The notes under the pieces are model-generated. The model was not told where the DNA came from, ran no database searches, and saw only the letters and a program-made list of their open reading frames with translations. Below, in pieces: positions 38,390-53,344 of a stretch of DNA of 64,000 bases. The DNA is taken from NCBI RefSeq assembly GCF_031755915.1, contig NC_083385.1, positions 14,591,001 to 14,655,000 of the forward strand, written 5' to 3'. Every line of letters starts with the position of its first letter. The first letter of the stretch is position 1. The position numbers were made by a program, and so were the translations under genes. Origin of the DNA: Ziziphus jujuba (Eukaryota; Streptophyta; Magnoliopsida; Rosales; Rhamnaceae).

Positions 38390-38922
38390 TATCACGGACT
38401 TGTTTGTTTACCCTTCAAGCCGTGCGGCCTTAGTTGCTATTCCGACCCTTTGTTGCAACTAAGTAAGCTTGTTGCCCACTAAAAGAGAAAGCTAAGCAAA
38501 GAAAGCTAGAGCACAAAAAGAGTTTGGGAGAATGAAAGTATATTGCTTGAAAGAGAGCTTTACAAAGGTAGCTTGGATTCTTGAATCCTTGGATGCTTGG
38601 ATTCTTGGATGGTTGGATGGTTTGGCCAAATGAGGCCTCCACCTATTTATAGGCATACAAAGTCTAATCCTACGGCTATAATAGCTTTAATCCTACGGTG
38701 GAGAATGGGTGTCTAGATCCTTCCCACCTCCTTTACAAAAATATCTAAAGAAGTATCTAGAAATGGATATGTACATGGCTTGACCTAGAGTTCTCCATAA
38801 TGTTCTAGAGAATTCTACACTACTCTAGGTGTTTGGCCCATTGTATGGCCCAAAATGGATTATAAGGCCCAAAATGGAGAGAATGCTCACCAAGTGTTTG
38901 ATGAAATGCCCCAACCGTGACA
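38390..38922 (-). repeat. 3' LTR of the chromovirus
   Basis: 533 bp and nearly identical to 43593-44126. Its outer end reads TATCACGG where the other LTR has TGTCACGG, so the terminal TG is mutated. The inner end is CCGTGACA followed by the polypurine tract. Confidence 0.95.
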
Positions 38923-38934
38923 TTCTCCCCCACC
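38923..38934 (-). other. Polypurine tract of the chromovirus
   Basis: On the minus strand GTGGGGGAGAA lies directly against the 3' LTR. It begins at the final base of the pol stop codon, so coding sequence and plus-strand primer tract are packed together. Confidence 0.85.
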
Positions 38935-41741
38935 TATGCCGTCGACGTCCTCGTCGAGCTTGCTTCATGGAACCTCTTGATGTGATTTTCGAATTGCCAA
39001 AGCGCGGTTGCAGGTTCCCAACTTGCTTCGCTATCGGGAAGTCCCTTCCATTTCACCAAGTACTCATGACTCGGATGGTTGTCCCTTCCACGAACTATTC
39101 GATTGGCTAATATGCTATCCACATCCTTGTCATAAGTGTTGTAGACCCCTATTGGTGCTCGCTTGGACTCCCCTCTTGTATGGTCTTCCTCATCCTTGTA
39201 GTATGGCTTTAGACAACTTACATGGAAGACCGGGTGAAGTTTGAGTGTAGGAGGCAACTCCACCTTATAAGATACCTTGCCCACCTTCTTGACAATTGGG
39301 AATGGTCCCTCGTATCGGCGAACAAGGCCTTTGTGCAGCCCTCGAGTAGACTTGTGTTGGGATGAAAGGATTTTGATGAACACCAAGTCTCCCACTTGAT
39401 ACTCCACGTGCCTTCTTTTGGCATCCGCCCACTTCTTCATTTTCTTGGTGGCCTTATGGAGGTACGACCTTGCTAAGTCCACTTGTTCATGCCAATTTTT
39501 GGCAACCTTAAATGCGGCAGGACTCCTTCCTCCATACTTGGTAACAAGTGTTTGTGGAGTGAGTGGTTGTTGCCCCGTGGCTAACTCGAATGGACTTCGA
39601 TTGGTGGACTCGCTTCTTTGCAAGTTGTAGGAGAATTGGGCAACATCTAGCAGCTTTGCCCAATCATGTTGATTGGCACTCACAAAGTGCCGTAGATATA
39701 GCTCCAATAATGCATTAGCTCGCTCGGTTTGCCCATCAGTTTGTGGATGAAAGCTTGTAAAGAAATGCAACTCCGAGCCCATGAGCTTGAATAATTCCGT
39801 CCAAAACCTTCCGGTGAACCTTGAGTCTCGATCACTTATAATTGATCTTGGAAGTCCCCAATACTTCACCACGTGCTTGAAAAATAGCCGTGCCGTCTCC
39901 TCAGCTGGACACTCCTTTGTCGCGGCAATGAATGTAGCATACTTGGAGAATCGATCAACCACTACGATTATAGTGCTACATCCCTCGGACTTGGGTAAGC
40001 CAATGATGAAGTCCATGGAGATGCTCTCCCATGGTCTCTCCGGAGTTGGTAGTGGCTCCAATAAACCTGCGGGTTGTCGTTGCTCCACCTTGTCTTGTTG
40101 ACAAACAAGGCAGGGCTTCACATACATCTCGATGTCGTCCCGCATTTGTAGCCAATAATAGTTCGTCTCCAACAAAGCTCTCGTACGCTTTTGCCTCGGG
40201 TGGCCGGCCCATTTGGTGTCATGGCATTCCTTGATCAAATTCTTCCTTATGTTGCCCCACCTTGGTACATAGATGCGATGCCCCTTTGTGTAGAGAAGGC
40301 CATCTTCAGCCCAAAACCTCTTAGTCTTGCCCTCCATGGCAAGTTGTAGGAGTTGCTTGGCCACAACATCACGATCCATGCCCTCCTTTATTAGGTTGAG
40401 CAGCTCCCCTTGGAACTTGGTTATCGATGCTAGTTCGGCCTTCCTACTTAATGCATCGGCAACTACATTGGCCGTACCGGGCTTGTATTCGAGCTTGTAG
40501 TCGAACTCGGCAAGAAAGTCTTGCCAACGAGCTTGCTTGGGGCTTAACTTCTTTTGAGTTTGGAAATAGCTTGTGGCCACATTGTCAGTCTTTACCACGA
40601 ATTTGGACCCCAGCAAGTAATGTCTCCAAGTGCGCAAGCAATGGATGATGGCGGTCCTCTCCTTCTCTTGGACGGTATACCTCCTCTCCGTGTCATTGAG
40701 CTTGCGGCTTTCATATGCGATTGGATGCCTTTCTTGCATCAACACGCCCCCTATGGCAAAATCGGAAGCATCGGTGTGCACCTCGTATGGTTTGGAGTAA
40801 TCGGGCAATGCCAACACGGGTTCCTTCATAATCGCCTCCTTCAAATTCTCAAAGGCTTGTTGGCATTGGGTGGACCAACTCCATGTCTTGTTCTTCTTTA
40901 GTAGATCGGTGAGTGGTGCGGCTAGGGCAGAATACCCTTTGATAAACCTCCTATAATAGTTAACAAGACCAAGAAAAGATCGCAGCTCACTCACCTTGGT
41001 TGGAGGATCCCACTCTTGAATGGCTTTCACTTTGGCTTCATCCATGTGCAGCTTGCCATCCTTGATCTTATGGCCGAGGAAGTACATCTCATTGGTTGCA
41101 AATGAGCACTTCTCTTTCTTCACGTAAAGTTCATTATCCTTTAGAACCTTGAACACAATTCGTAGGTGGTGGATATGCTCCTCTAACGTCTTGCTATAGA
41201 TGACGATGTCATCCAAATAGACCACCACGAATTTGTCCAAGTAAGGATGGAAGATCTTGTTCATGAGAGTGCAGAATGTGGCGGGTGCGTTGGTAAGACC
41301 AAAGGGCATGATGAGGAATTCGTATGCTCCATATCGAGTAACACACGTAGTCTTTGGCTCATCACCCTCCGCAATTCTAACTTGGTAGTACCCCGACCTT
41401 AAGTCAAGTTTAGTAAAGTACCTTGCTCCTCCAAGTTGATCAAACAAATCGGCTATCAACGGTATAGGATACTTATTCTTGATGGTAACCTTGTTAAGTG
41501 CCCTATAGTCGATGCATAGCCTTAACGAACCATCGTGCTTCTTTTGGAACAAGACGGGTGCTCCATAAGGTGCTTTCGACGGTTGAATGTAACCGGCATC
41601 CAAAAGCTCTTTAAGTTGTCTCCTTAGCTCCTCTAGCTCCGGTGGAGACATGCGATATGGTGCTTTTGCAGGTGGTTTTGCACCAGGCTCCAACTCGATG
41701 CAATGATCCACCTCCCTCCTAGGTGGAAGTTTCTTGGGTAG
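38934..41741 (-). CDS. Chromovirus pol: RT, RNase H, integrase, chromodomain
   Basis: About 935 codons are open after the in-frame stop at 41742-41744. Domains in order, by residue from the first Met at 41711: reverse transcriptase ([16 protein letters not shown], then [12 protein letters not shown] with the catalytic DD near residues 160-180), RNase H ([15 protein letters not shown] near 310), integrase zinc-binding HHCC (WAGHPRQKR to CLVCQQ near 500-540) and core ([36 protein letters not shown], giving D, D, E near 560-680), and a C-terminal chromodomain ([20 protein letters not shown] near 870-895). The chromodomain marks it as a chromovirus, a lineage whose integrase tail is thought to guide insertion to chromatin. 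The frame is intact, with no other stop. It lacks its own upstream promoter and would depend on readthrough or repair of the stop. Confidence 0.95.
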   Translation of the reverse strand, partial: LPKKLPPRREVDHCIELEPGAKPPAKAPYRMSPPELEELRRQLKELLDAGYIQPSKAPYGAPVLFQKKHDGSLRLCIDYRALNKVTIKNKYPIPLIADLFDQLGGARYFTKLDLRSGYYQVRIAEGDEPKTTCVTRYGAYEFLIMPFGLTNAPATFCTLMNKIFHPYLDKFVVVYLDDIVIYSKTLEEHIHHLRIVFKVLKDNELYVKKEKCSFATNEMYFLGHKIKDGKLHMDEAKVKAIQEWDPPTKVSELRSFLGLVNYYRRFIKGYSALAAPLTDLLKKNKTWSWSTQCQQAFENLKEAIMKEPVLALPDYSKPYEVHTDASDFAIGGVLMQERHPIAYESRKLNDTERRYTVQEKERTAIIHCLRTWRHYLLGSKFVVKTDNVATSYFQTQKKLSPKQARWQDFLAEFDYKLEYKPGTANVVADALSRKAELASITKFQGELLNLIKEGMDRDVVAKQLLQLAMEGKTKRFWAEDGLLYTKGHRIYVPRWGNIRKNLIKECHDTKWAGHPRQKRTRALLETNYYWLQMRDDIEMYVKPCLVCQQDKVEQRQPAGLLEPLPTPERPWESISMDFIIGLPKSEGCSTIIVVVDRFSKYATFIAATKECPAEETARLFFKHVVKYWGLPRSIISDRDSRFTGRFWTELFKLMGSELHFFTSFHPQTDGQTERANALLELYLRHFVSANQHDWAKLLDVAQFSYNLQRSESTNRSPFELATGQQPLTPQTLVTKYGGRSPAAFKVAKNWHEQVDLARSYLHKATKKMKKWADAKRRHVEYQVGDLVFIKILSSQHKSTRGLHKGLVRRYEGPFPIVKKVGKVSYKVELPPTLKLHPVFHVSCLKPYYKDEEDHTRGESKRAPIGVYNTYDKDVDSILANRIVRGRDNHPSHEYLVKWKGLPDSEASWEPATALWQFENHIKRFHEASSTRTSTA

Positions 41742-43550
41742 TTATGGTGGCATGACATCTTTGAACTCCTCAAGGACTTGGCCAACCTCCTTCGGTGGCT
41801 CCTTGGAAGTAACTTCTTCTTCCTCGCGTAGAGTAGCAAGGAATGTAGGCTCTCCTTTCTTTACTCCTTTCTTGAGTTGCATGGCGGAGAGGCGATTGGA
41901 AGTACTTGGCTTGTGCATTGTTGGAATCATGCAAGGGCCTCCCTCCATTATGCACACCGTGTTGTAGCGAGGGAGTGGGACCACATTGAATTGCCTAAGG
42001 AATTCCATGCCAAGTACAATATCAAAGTCATCCATAGGAGCAATGGAGAAGTTTACGTTACCTTGCCAAGTGCCAAGGTGCAACTCCACGTTACGGGCCA
42101 CGCCATCTAGCGGTTTAGCCTCCGCATTCACAGTTTTCAACCACCCTTGACCTTTGTCGAGTTTGAGGCCAAGCCTCATGGCCTCCTCCTTCCTTACGAA
42201 GTTGTGAGATGCGCCGGTGTCTACCATGACTTGGGCATCTTTCCCGTTGATACGTGCCGCCACGTACATTAGGGAGTTGTTCTTCGTATTGTTGGTTGGG
42301 ATTGGACTTGCCTTCAGTGAGTTGAGGAGTTGTAGACAACCCATTTGTGTGTGCTCGTGAGTTTCCCTCTCTTCGAGCATGGCACTTAAGGACTTCCTCT
42401 TTGGACAATCTCTAGCCCAATGGGGACCATCACATAAGAAGCAATTTTCTTTCGGCTTAAATTCCGGCTTGCCTCCTTTCTTCCAATCTTTGTTAGGTAG
42501 TGGTGGCCTTCTTGGAAACTCCTTACTTTGGGGAGTTTTATGGAATTTGGCTCCCCCACCTTTAATATAATTAATCTTAGGCTTAAAGTTGGAAGACTCA
42601 CCTTGCCTATATTCGACAAGCGTTTCGGCCGTAGTGAGGGCAGTGGAAATATCTTGTACTCCCCTTCGTTGAAGCTCTTGGCATGCCCACGGTTGCAACC
42701 CATCCATGAAGTTGAAAAGGAGGTCCTCCTCACTCATGTTGGGAATTTGGAGCATTAACCCAGAGAATTGCTCCACATATTCACGGATGGATCGTTGGTG
42801 CTTCAACTCCTTCATGCGTTTCCTAGCTTCATTCGCCACATTCTCGGGATAGAATTGTTTCTTCAATTCACTCTTTAAATCTTCCCAAGAATTGATAGAG
42901 CATATGCCTTTCTTCATTTCTTCATGCTTTCTACGCCACCATACCGCAGCAAGATTAGTAAGATAGAGGGTAGCGGTGTTTACCTTTTGCTTCTCGTCTT
43001 GGAAATCCAATGCCTCGAAGTACCGTTCCATATGCCACATGTAGTTGTCCAACTCCTTTGCATCCCTTCTCCCACTAAACTCCTTGGGCTTGGGAGCATC
43101 TACCCTTGGAGTAGAGACTATTTGTTGGGTAGTGACGGTGCCACTAGTTGCGGCTCTCTTGCATAACGCCCAATCCTCACGTGTCTCCTCTAAACTCTTC
43201 TTAAACTCATCTAATTGAGCTTGCATAAGAGACAAGGTTTCGATTACCTTTGTTTGGAAAGCTTGGCTTTCATGACGCCATGCCTCGGTGTTGGCCTCGT
43301 TGGTGCTTTGCATGGTACCTCTAAGCTCCCCCACTTGGTCACCCACACGACCATCGAGCTCCTCCATGCCTTGCTCCACATGATCAAGCCGCTCCAACAT
43401 GTCGGCAACAGCCAACTCCATCTTGACCACCTTGGTCTCCATGGCGGTGAGAACGTCCTTCGACTTTGAACGCCCACGTCCCTTCCTTGCAGCTTCGGGG
43501 ATGACCTCCCTTCCCCTTGCTTCTTCAACCACAACCTCTGATGAAGACAT
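41742..43550 (-). CDS. Chromovirus gag-protease
   Basis: 602 aa. It opens MSSSEVVVEEARGREVIPEA with a basic stretch and a long helical, coiled-coil-like region (residues about 40-125). The retrotransposon gag domain follows (about 150-300, including LAAVWWRRKHEEM and FYPENVANEARKRMKEL). A CCHC-type knuckle (CFLCDGPHWARDC) lies near 370-385, and an aspartic protease with the VDTGASHNFV active site near 440-455. The frame ends in TAA after KDVMPP; the following codons stay in frame into pol. In most elements of this type gag and pol form one frame, so the stop is probably a recent mutation. Confidence 0.93.
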   Translation of the reverse strand: MSSSEVVVEEARGREVIPEAARKGRGRSKSKDVLTAMETKVVKMELAVADMLERLDHVEQGMEELDGRVGDQVGELRGTMQSTNEANTEAWRHESQAFQTKVIETLSLMQAQLDEFKKSLEETREDWALCKRAATSGTVTTQQIVSTPRVDAPKPKEFSGRRDAKELDNYMWHMERYFEALDFQDEKQKVNTATLYLTNLAAVWWRRKHEEMKKGICSINSWEDLKSELKKQFYPENVANEARKRMKELKHQRSIREYVEQFSGLMLQIPNMSEEDLLFNFMDGLQPWACQELQRRGVQDISTALTTAETLVEYRQGESSNFKPKINYIKGGGAKFHKTPQSKEFPRRPPLPNKDWKKGGKPEFKPKENCFLCDGPHWARDCPKRKSLSAMLEERETHEHTQMGCLQLLNSLKASPIPTNNTKNNSLMYVAARINGKDAQVMVDTGASHNFVRKEEAMRLGLKLDKGQGWLKTVNAEAKPLDGVARNVELHLGTWQGNVNFSIAPMDDFDIVLGMEFLRQFNVVPLPRYNTVCIMEGGPCMIPTMHKPSTSNRLSAMQLKKGVKKGEPTFLATLREEEEVTSKEPPKEVGQVLEEFKDVMPP

Positions 43551-43578
43551 GTTGCTCTAGATGCTAACTTTAACCTTG

Positions 43579-43590
43579 GCTCTGATACCA
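43579..43590 (-). other. Primer binding site (initiator tRNA-Met type)
   Basis: On the minus strand TGGTATCAGAGC lies two bases after the 5' LTR. This is the standard plant retrotransposon sequence complementary to the 3' end of initiator tRNA-Met. Confidence 0.95.
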
Positions 43591-43592
43591 CT

Positions 43593-44126
43593 TGTCACGG
43601 ACTTATTTGTTTACCCTTCAAGCCGTGCGGCCTTAGTTGCTATTCCGACCCTTTGTTGCAACTAAGTAAGCCTGTTGCCCACTAAAAGAGAAAGCTAAGC
43701 AAAGAAAGCTAGAGCACAAAAAGAGTTTGGGAGAATGAAAGTATATTGCTTGAAAGAGAGCTTTACAAAGGTAGCTTGGATTCTTGAATCCTTGGATGCT
43801 TGGATTCTTGGATGGTTGGATGGTTTGGCCAAATGAGGCCTCCACCTATTTATAGGCATACAAAGTCTAATCCTACGGCTATAATAGCTTTAATCCTACG
43901 GTGGAGAATGGGTGTCTAGATCCTTCCCACCTCCTTTACAAAAAATATCTAAAGAAGTATCTAGAAATGGATATGTACATGGCTTGACCTAGAGTTCTCC
44001 ATAATGTTCTAGAGAATTCTACACTACTCTAGGTGCTTGGCCCATTGTATGGCCCAAAATGGATTATAAGGCCCAAAATGGAGAGAATGCTCACCAAGTG
44101 TTTGATGAAATGCCCCAACCGTGACA
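43593..44126 (-). repeat. 5' LTR of the chromovirus (promoter-bearing)
   Basis: 534 bp, bounded by TG...CA (TGTCACGG to CCGTGACA). It contains an AT-rich 'ctatttataggc' segment near 43847 that reads as a possible TATA region on the opposite strand. It should drive minus-strand transcription of the element. Confidence 0.93.
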
Positions 44127-44822
44127 CTATTGTACCTCCCATTGATATTTTATTATTCAATTTTAATTTATTGGGAAATTTTTAATTTATAATGAAAGTA
44201 TATTGATATGACAATAGATAAATGTTAATCATTGGTCCAATTATTTTTTTAAATTTAAAAATTGTGCATTGTTTTTTGAAATTGGAGATAAAGATTTGGA
44301 TTCCTATCATCTATGATCATATTTTACAAAAAACTAAAAGTTTTTTTTTTAAAAAAAAAGCATTAAAATTGATGCTTTTCCAAATAAATACTTTAGGATT
44401 TAAAAAATGTATTAATTAAAATAAAAAATATAAAAAATAAATTTGAAAGTTTTGTTTTCAATTCTATACAACAACTCACTTTATAGAGCATTTATTAACA
44501 AAAATACCATAAAATAAGTGTAATGAAAAATAAATATTTATAAAAAAGAAATACTACTAAACACTTCCAAAACGTAAAAAAATATATTTTTAATATAAGG
44601 TAAGGAAGTATTAAGTTAAAAATATCAATTCAATTAATGATTTTAAATTAAAAACCAAATTAGACCCACCTCTGTCACTTACTACCATTTTAATATATGG
44701 GGTAACATCCTATTATTATTATTATTATTATTTTTAATGACATATTTTTGTTATTTTTTTGAGGGTGGAAATAGCAGAGTCCATTGCTATCAGAATAATG
44801 AGGAGCTGAATTGTAGGAACCA

Positions 44823-44962
44823 TGGACCCCATGCACCCATTCAAATTCTACCTCCTAAAGTCGTAAAAATAAAAATAATAATATAAACTTGCACACCCCA
44901 TGCACCCATTCAAATTCTACCTCCTAAAGTCGTAAAAATAAAAATAATAATATAAACTTGCA
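44823..44962. repeat. Tandem duplication, two copies of about 70 bp, copy A only
   Basis: A segment beginning 'ccccatgcacccattcaaat' occurs twice in a row, each followed by 'tacctcctaaagtcgtaaaa' and an A/T-rich tail. Copy B (about 60440-60500) has it once, so this arose in copy A after the segmental duplication. Confidence 0.9.
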
Positions 44963-45019
44963 AACAATAAAATACGATAGGAAAAAAAATAAAAAAATAA
45001 AAAAATGTAAAACTTAGAG

Positions 45020-45215
45020 TCCTGACTTGTCGGTATATCTTGGGTGGAATATGACAGTGGGGACGCTTAAATCTCGGATAGTTTTCAGCTACGGTACATG
45101 ACGTGGCGCTTCGTTTGGCGGCCGTACTTGATTCTATGCCCGAACGATAACGGCTGACGTGGACTTGATGATGTGATAGCTGTAAAGATTGAGACACAGA
45201 GCTGCCGTCCATCTT
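45020..45215. promoter_or_regulatory. Conserved GC-richer block, copy A
   Basis: About 190 bp with a base composition unlike its surroundings. It is conserved in copy B at about 60560-60745 far better than the DNA on either side. It contains TGACGTGGC and GACGTGG motifs, which resemble ACGT-core sites of bZIP-type factors, and a long shared stretch around 'gcttcgtttggcggccgt'. No open frame is conserved. A regulatory or promoter role is inferred only from conservation and composition. Confidence 0.45.
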
Positions 45216-45990
45216 GATTATGAGTATTATTATGTATTTTTAATTACTTTTTATTTTTGGTCAAAACAAATTGTTAGAAGTTTAATCAAAACACCGTTTC
45301 TTTTTATTATTGTTATTTTGCAGGAACATAAATGGTTAGTTACTGATAAAATTATATGTGATATACATTGTAGAAAAAATTAAGCTAATGACGAATGGAG
45401 ACCAATCAATATGGAAATATTAATTTAAAAAATAATATAGAATTATAGATGGTAAGTGAAAGAAGAGATATTTATAATTTTGAGAGAATTGTTATGGAAA
45501 ACCAAATTTGATCTTCACTATCGACTGAATAACCAAAAATGGAAACAAAAACGTTCAACCATTCATTGGTTAAATTTGGTTGTAAAATTATTTGCTATTT
45601 TTACAGTGAGTATTCCTATTGGTATAATTGTAAATCATAGGGCAATTGATCTTCAATATTTTTCTCTCATTTACGTCAGCCTAGTTGATTGTCCATATTG
45701 CACCGAAAGCATTTGTGGACAAAGACTCTCAATCATCGTTCTGACCGTTATTGAATCGTACGGTAGTCATCTCTTCGCAGATCTTATTTCTCCTCTCAAC
45801 AAATGAACGGTGTATAATTAACCAAGAAAATTCATCGGAAAAAAATAAGTATGATTAACCCAAGAAAGAATCAAGTTAGGGTCCACTTTTTCCAATAGTT
45901 TTTGCTTTGTGCCTTGCGGCGAGCAGCCGCCGATAGAGCTTTCACAAATTTCAATGTGCTAACATGTAATCTGTTGTAAACCATGATTTA

Positions 45991-50464
<4,474 letters not shown>

Positions 50465-50879
50465 TTGATTTAAGGGAGAGTACCTTTGGACATAAAAATG
50501 CTAAATAAAAGGATACGATCTTCTGTCCAACAAAACACCAAACAAGAGAGATTATAGTTATTTTATTTCCAACATTAACAAGGGCTATAACTTCGGGATT
50601 GGAATTATAAATCAATAAAATGGATTTACATAATGAATATATTAAAATGGGTAATTTGTATAATTTGGATGCAAGAAAGTGTAAAATGGGCAATATGATT
50701 ACGAAGGAAAAAAAAAATTATAAACCTTGTTAAATTAAAAATTAGACAAACATGAAACATGTGTATAGCTTTTTTGGATAATGGTATAATGAAGTTTGGA
50801 ATGTGGGATTCAACTTTTCTCTTAACAATCTTAATGATGAATCATGACATAATCTTACCTAATCACGTTATTTGCTAGA

Positions 50880-51246
50880 GCATGATATAGGATTGGCGGT
50901 CTTTCATGCTCTACTTACTGCTAGGAGAATGGGGTTTTATGAGATTCAAGTTGAGTATGATTGTGCAGAATTGATTAATGGGATTGTTGCCTGCCATTTG
51001 CCGATTGGGGCTGTGTTTTCTAAAATCAGTCATTTAAGGGTTTTATTTTATTTTATTTTATTGCGTTCTTGCTCTTTCAATTTGATGGCTAGATCTTTAA
51101 ATAAGCCAGCAGATTAGATAGCTAAAAAAGAATTAGACGAAAACCTTCCATTAAACTAGTCCCCTAGTAACCAACCTGAGTTGGTTCACATTTAGTCCCA
51201 AGATATTTCTCGTTATTGAAAGTTTATCTTGTTTGCCCAAAAAAAA
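50880..51246 (+). mobile_element. LINE 3' end fragment with RNase H-like segment
   Basis: The frame at 50872-51117 reads AVFHALLTARRMGFYEIQVE followed by YDCAELINGIVA and, near the end, FNLMARSLNKPAD, typical of the RNase H-like domain at the end of plant LINE ORF2. It stops at a TAG and is followed by a non-coding tail ending in 'ttgtttgcccaaaaaaa', which looks like a LINE 3' end. Copy A shares only the first about 20 bp of this stretch, so it was either inserted in B or deleted from A. Confidence 0.75.
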
Positions 51247-52028
51247 TTTATCAAGCGATTACTTTTCTTAATTTTTTTAAAAAAATAAAACTAAATGAAA
51301 AGATAGAGAGGGAAGAACATAAGAGTAAATCCCATGAAAAAAAACTATCAAAATAAAAGCAATAATGCTACGATATAGAGAGAGAAGAACATGAGAGTAA
51401 ATCCCATAAAAAACTATCAAAATAAAGACAATAATGCTATAATATCAAAATATTTATTAAATAATACGTATTAAAATGTTATTAATTAACATATTATATG
51501 ATCTAAATAATGAATGTGTGAACCTTTAAATAGAAAAATAAATTAAATATTATTACATCATTTATCATCCATTTGATCAATAAATTTAATAAATATTTTG
51601 ATAAATTTTACATTATTGAAATAAAAATCATAATAAAATACAATCTCAAATTCATAATTTTCACCCCCAAAAAATCTAAAATTCATGATGATTATCTTAT
51701 CCATAGAATAATTAATAATGAAAACAATATTTATAATTATTAGTGATAATTATATGTCAAATTTATATGCTATTTGATAATTTAAATAATTGTTTAAAAT
51801 GTTCACTTTTTGAAATTAATTTTTTAAAATAAAAACTCAATACATAATTATATATAATCAAAATAATTAACATATCAACAATAATCCCTTTGATAATTAT
51901 CGTCATCGTTAATAAATCACACAGAAGACAGTTGAAAATGTATGATGTGTGGAGGCCCCAATTCACGGTGACACTTCTATGATGACGACAAAAAATTAAC
52001 ATAACAAAAAATTATAAAATAAAAAAAA

Positions 52029-52854
52029 GGGTTTTTTCGATAACTAGCCACTTTACAATTGCATTTTAGAAAAATAGCAAATTTTTTTATTTTTTTAAAA
52101 ACTAACCAATATTTTACCCGTTTGGACTAAAGTACCCTTATCTACAAATGCTTTCCTTTCTTCTACACAGCCGTTCGTTCGTGGGGGTGGGGTTTATACA
52201 AAACTGTTCGTGGGGTTTCTCTAAACTCTTTGCATCTCATCGCCTCTCACTCTCAATTTTTTGTATTTTCTCAGATCTCAAACTAAAATCAGGTAAAAAT
52301 TTTATCTTTTTTCTTATTAGATGAAAGTAAGGAAATATGTATTTTTTTTGTTTTTTCTCTTTCTATTTTTTCTTGTAAGTTTTATTAGTTTATGGTTTTT
52401 TAAGCTTTTTATTTGATATGGGTATGCAAGAAATTGATTTATGAGATGTTCTATGTGATTTTAAAGATACTTTAGGTGGCATATGGTTTGAAAATGGGAG
52501 AAATTTTGTGTAAAACTGAAAAATCGCGAAAAACAGTAAAAACGGAGGAAATTTGGCGAAAAAGATGAATTTCCGCCAATTTCTTCCAGTTTGTCAGTTT
52601 TCGCAAATTTCCGCCAATTTTCCGCCAGTTTTCCGCCATTTTTCCGCCAGTTTTCCATCAGTTTTTCGCCAGTTTTTCGCCAATTTTCCGCCAGTTTTCC
52701 GCCAGTAGGAAAAAGCTATATTTGGCCCGAAAAAAAAAACAGAATCAACTTTTTTAATACAGTTAATATGTTTGTTTAATATTATTCAAAATTTTATATA
52801 TTTATTGATTTAGTTTAACGTTATTCATTTAATTTTGTAGTCAAATGGAAGATG
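52029..52854 (+). repeat. Left TIR of the MULE
   Basis: Inverted match to 55238-56055. It includes a leader exon with 'acacagccgttcgttcgtgg', a splice donor (tcag|gtaaaaat at 52292/52293), an intron holding the CCGCCA array (52572-52706), an acceptor (ttgtag at 52840), and the start codon at 52845. It therefore doubles as promoter and 5' leader for the left gene. Confidence 0.92.
52572..52706. repeat. CCGCCA(G)TTTT-type tandem array, left TIR
   Basis: About ten degenerate 10-11 bp units of the form TTTTCCGCCAG occur in a row within the TIR intron. The mirror array is at 55381-55515. Units vary as ccgccaa, ccgccag, tcgccag and ccatcag. The position in both TIRs suggests transposase or host protein binding sites, which is inference. 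Confidence 0.9.
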
Positions 52855-53117
52855 ATGACATTGTAATTGCGGTTTTATACAATGGAACATTGGTACAAAA
52901 TGATAGTGGTGATTGGGAATATCGAAATGGTAAAAATGTAATGGTTTCCGTCGGCAAGAGATGCACAAAATCAGAGTTAGAGGACTGTGGCATATTTACA
53001 CTCAAGACCATCGAATTCTTACATGCTAGATTACCATTGACATTCACACAAGATAACATGGAGTTCTTTAGGAAGAAGTATGCATATGAGGTTTACAACA
53101 AAGAACTTAGCATATGA
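52845..53117 (+). CDS. MULE left-arm protein, PB1-like transposase N-terminal domain (90 aa)
   Basis: Begins MEDDDIVIAVLYNGTLVQND and continues DWEYRNGKNVMVSVGKRC. The pattern of an N-terminal beta strand, 'YNG', then 'WEY-NGK' resembles the PB1-like domain at the N-terminus of many plant MuDR-type transposases. The start ATG lies just after a splice acceptor that ends the TIR intron. The frame ends at 53117. The same ATGGAAGATG occurs on the right arm but is cut off from the rest of the domain there. It is probably the original transposase first coding exon, now separated from the catalytic exons. Whether it is expressed or functional alone is unknown. Confidence 0.7.
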   Translation: MEDDDIVIAVLYNGTLVQNDSGDWEYRNGKNVMVSVGKRCTKSELEDCGIFTLKTIEFLHARLPLTFTQDNMEFFRKKYAYEVYNKELSI

Positions 53118-53344
53118 GCTGCGTGGTGATGCTTTTTTCTTTCCTTTTTTCATGTTTATAGATGCATATTATTTATTATATTTGACTTTTAATTGTAAAT
53201 ATAATGGTGGCTTATAATGTTCATTTAACAAAGATAACAATGTGGTATTGATGTAATGATAAGTAATTGACCTTATAGGAAATGTGCCATGTTTATTTAT
53301 TAGAATTCCGTTATGCACAAACGCCTTAAGAGCTCAATTGCAAA

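Larger units (their letters stand above)
38390..44126 (-). mobile_element. Ty3/gypsy chromovirus LTR retrotransposon, near-complete
   Basis: A 5.74-kb element transcribed on the minus strand. LTRs are 43593-44126 (5' LTR) and 38390-38922 (3' LTR). By eye they differ at four substitutions and one 1-nt indel, so it is a young insertion. The primer binding site matches the initiator tRNA-Met type, and a purine tract borders the 3' LTR. The coding part is a single frame broken by one TAA: gag-protease, then RT, RNase H, integrase and a C-terminal chromodomain. The flanks share CTAT(T), a 4-5 bp target duplication, and the undisrupted site can be seen in copy B near 59953. The size and chromodomain suggest a Reina- or Galadriel-like chromovirus; the clade is not certain. 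Confidence 0.95.
33665..45990 (+). repeat. Segmental duplication, copy A (interrupted by LTR retrotransposon)
   Basis: This stretch, excluding 38390-44126, is collinear and in the same orientation as copy B at about 50465-63320. Matching landmarks (A/B): 33677/50478, 34570/50735, 35190/51940, 35400/56180, 36410/58080, 36721/58402, 37257/58988, 38200/59800, 44770/60373, 45020/60560, 45900/63236. Identity is obvious by eye but imperfect, with many indels, so the duplication is old. A has about 640 bp not in B (about 33905-34555) and a private 70-bp tandem duplication. No protein-coding gene is evident within it. Confidence 0.88.

Noticed and set aside
38430..38642. 70-codon frame inside both LTRs (also 43633-43845)
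   Set aside because: Identical in the two LTRs and without homology; it is LTR sequence read by chance.
45456..45806. 116-codon open frame in duplication copy A with hydrophobic stretches
   Set aside because: The matching part of copy B (about 62700-63140) has indels and stops, there is no recognised homology, and composition is that of surrounding non-coding DNA.
52572..52706. Regular short repeats that might suggest a CRISPR-like array
   Set aside because: Units are 10-11 bp without spacers, lie in a plant MULE TIR, and are mirrored in the other TIR.
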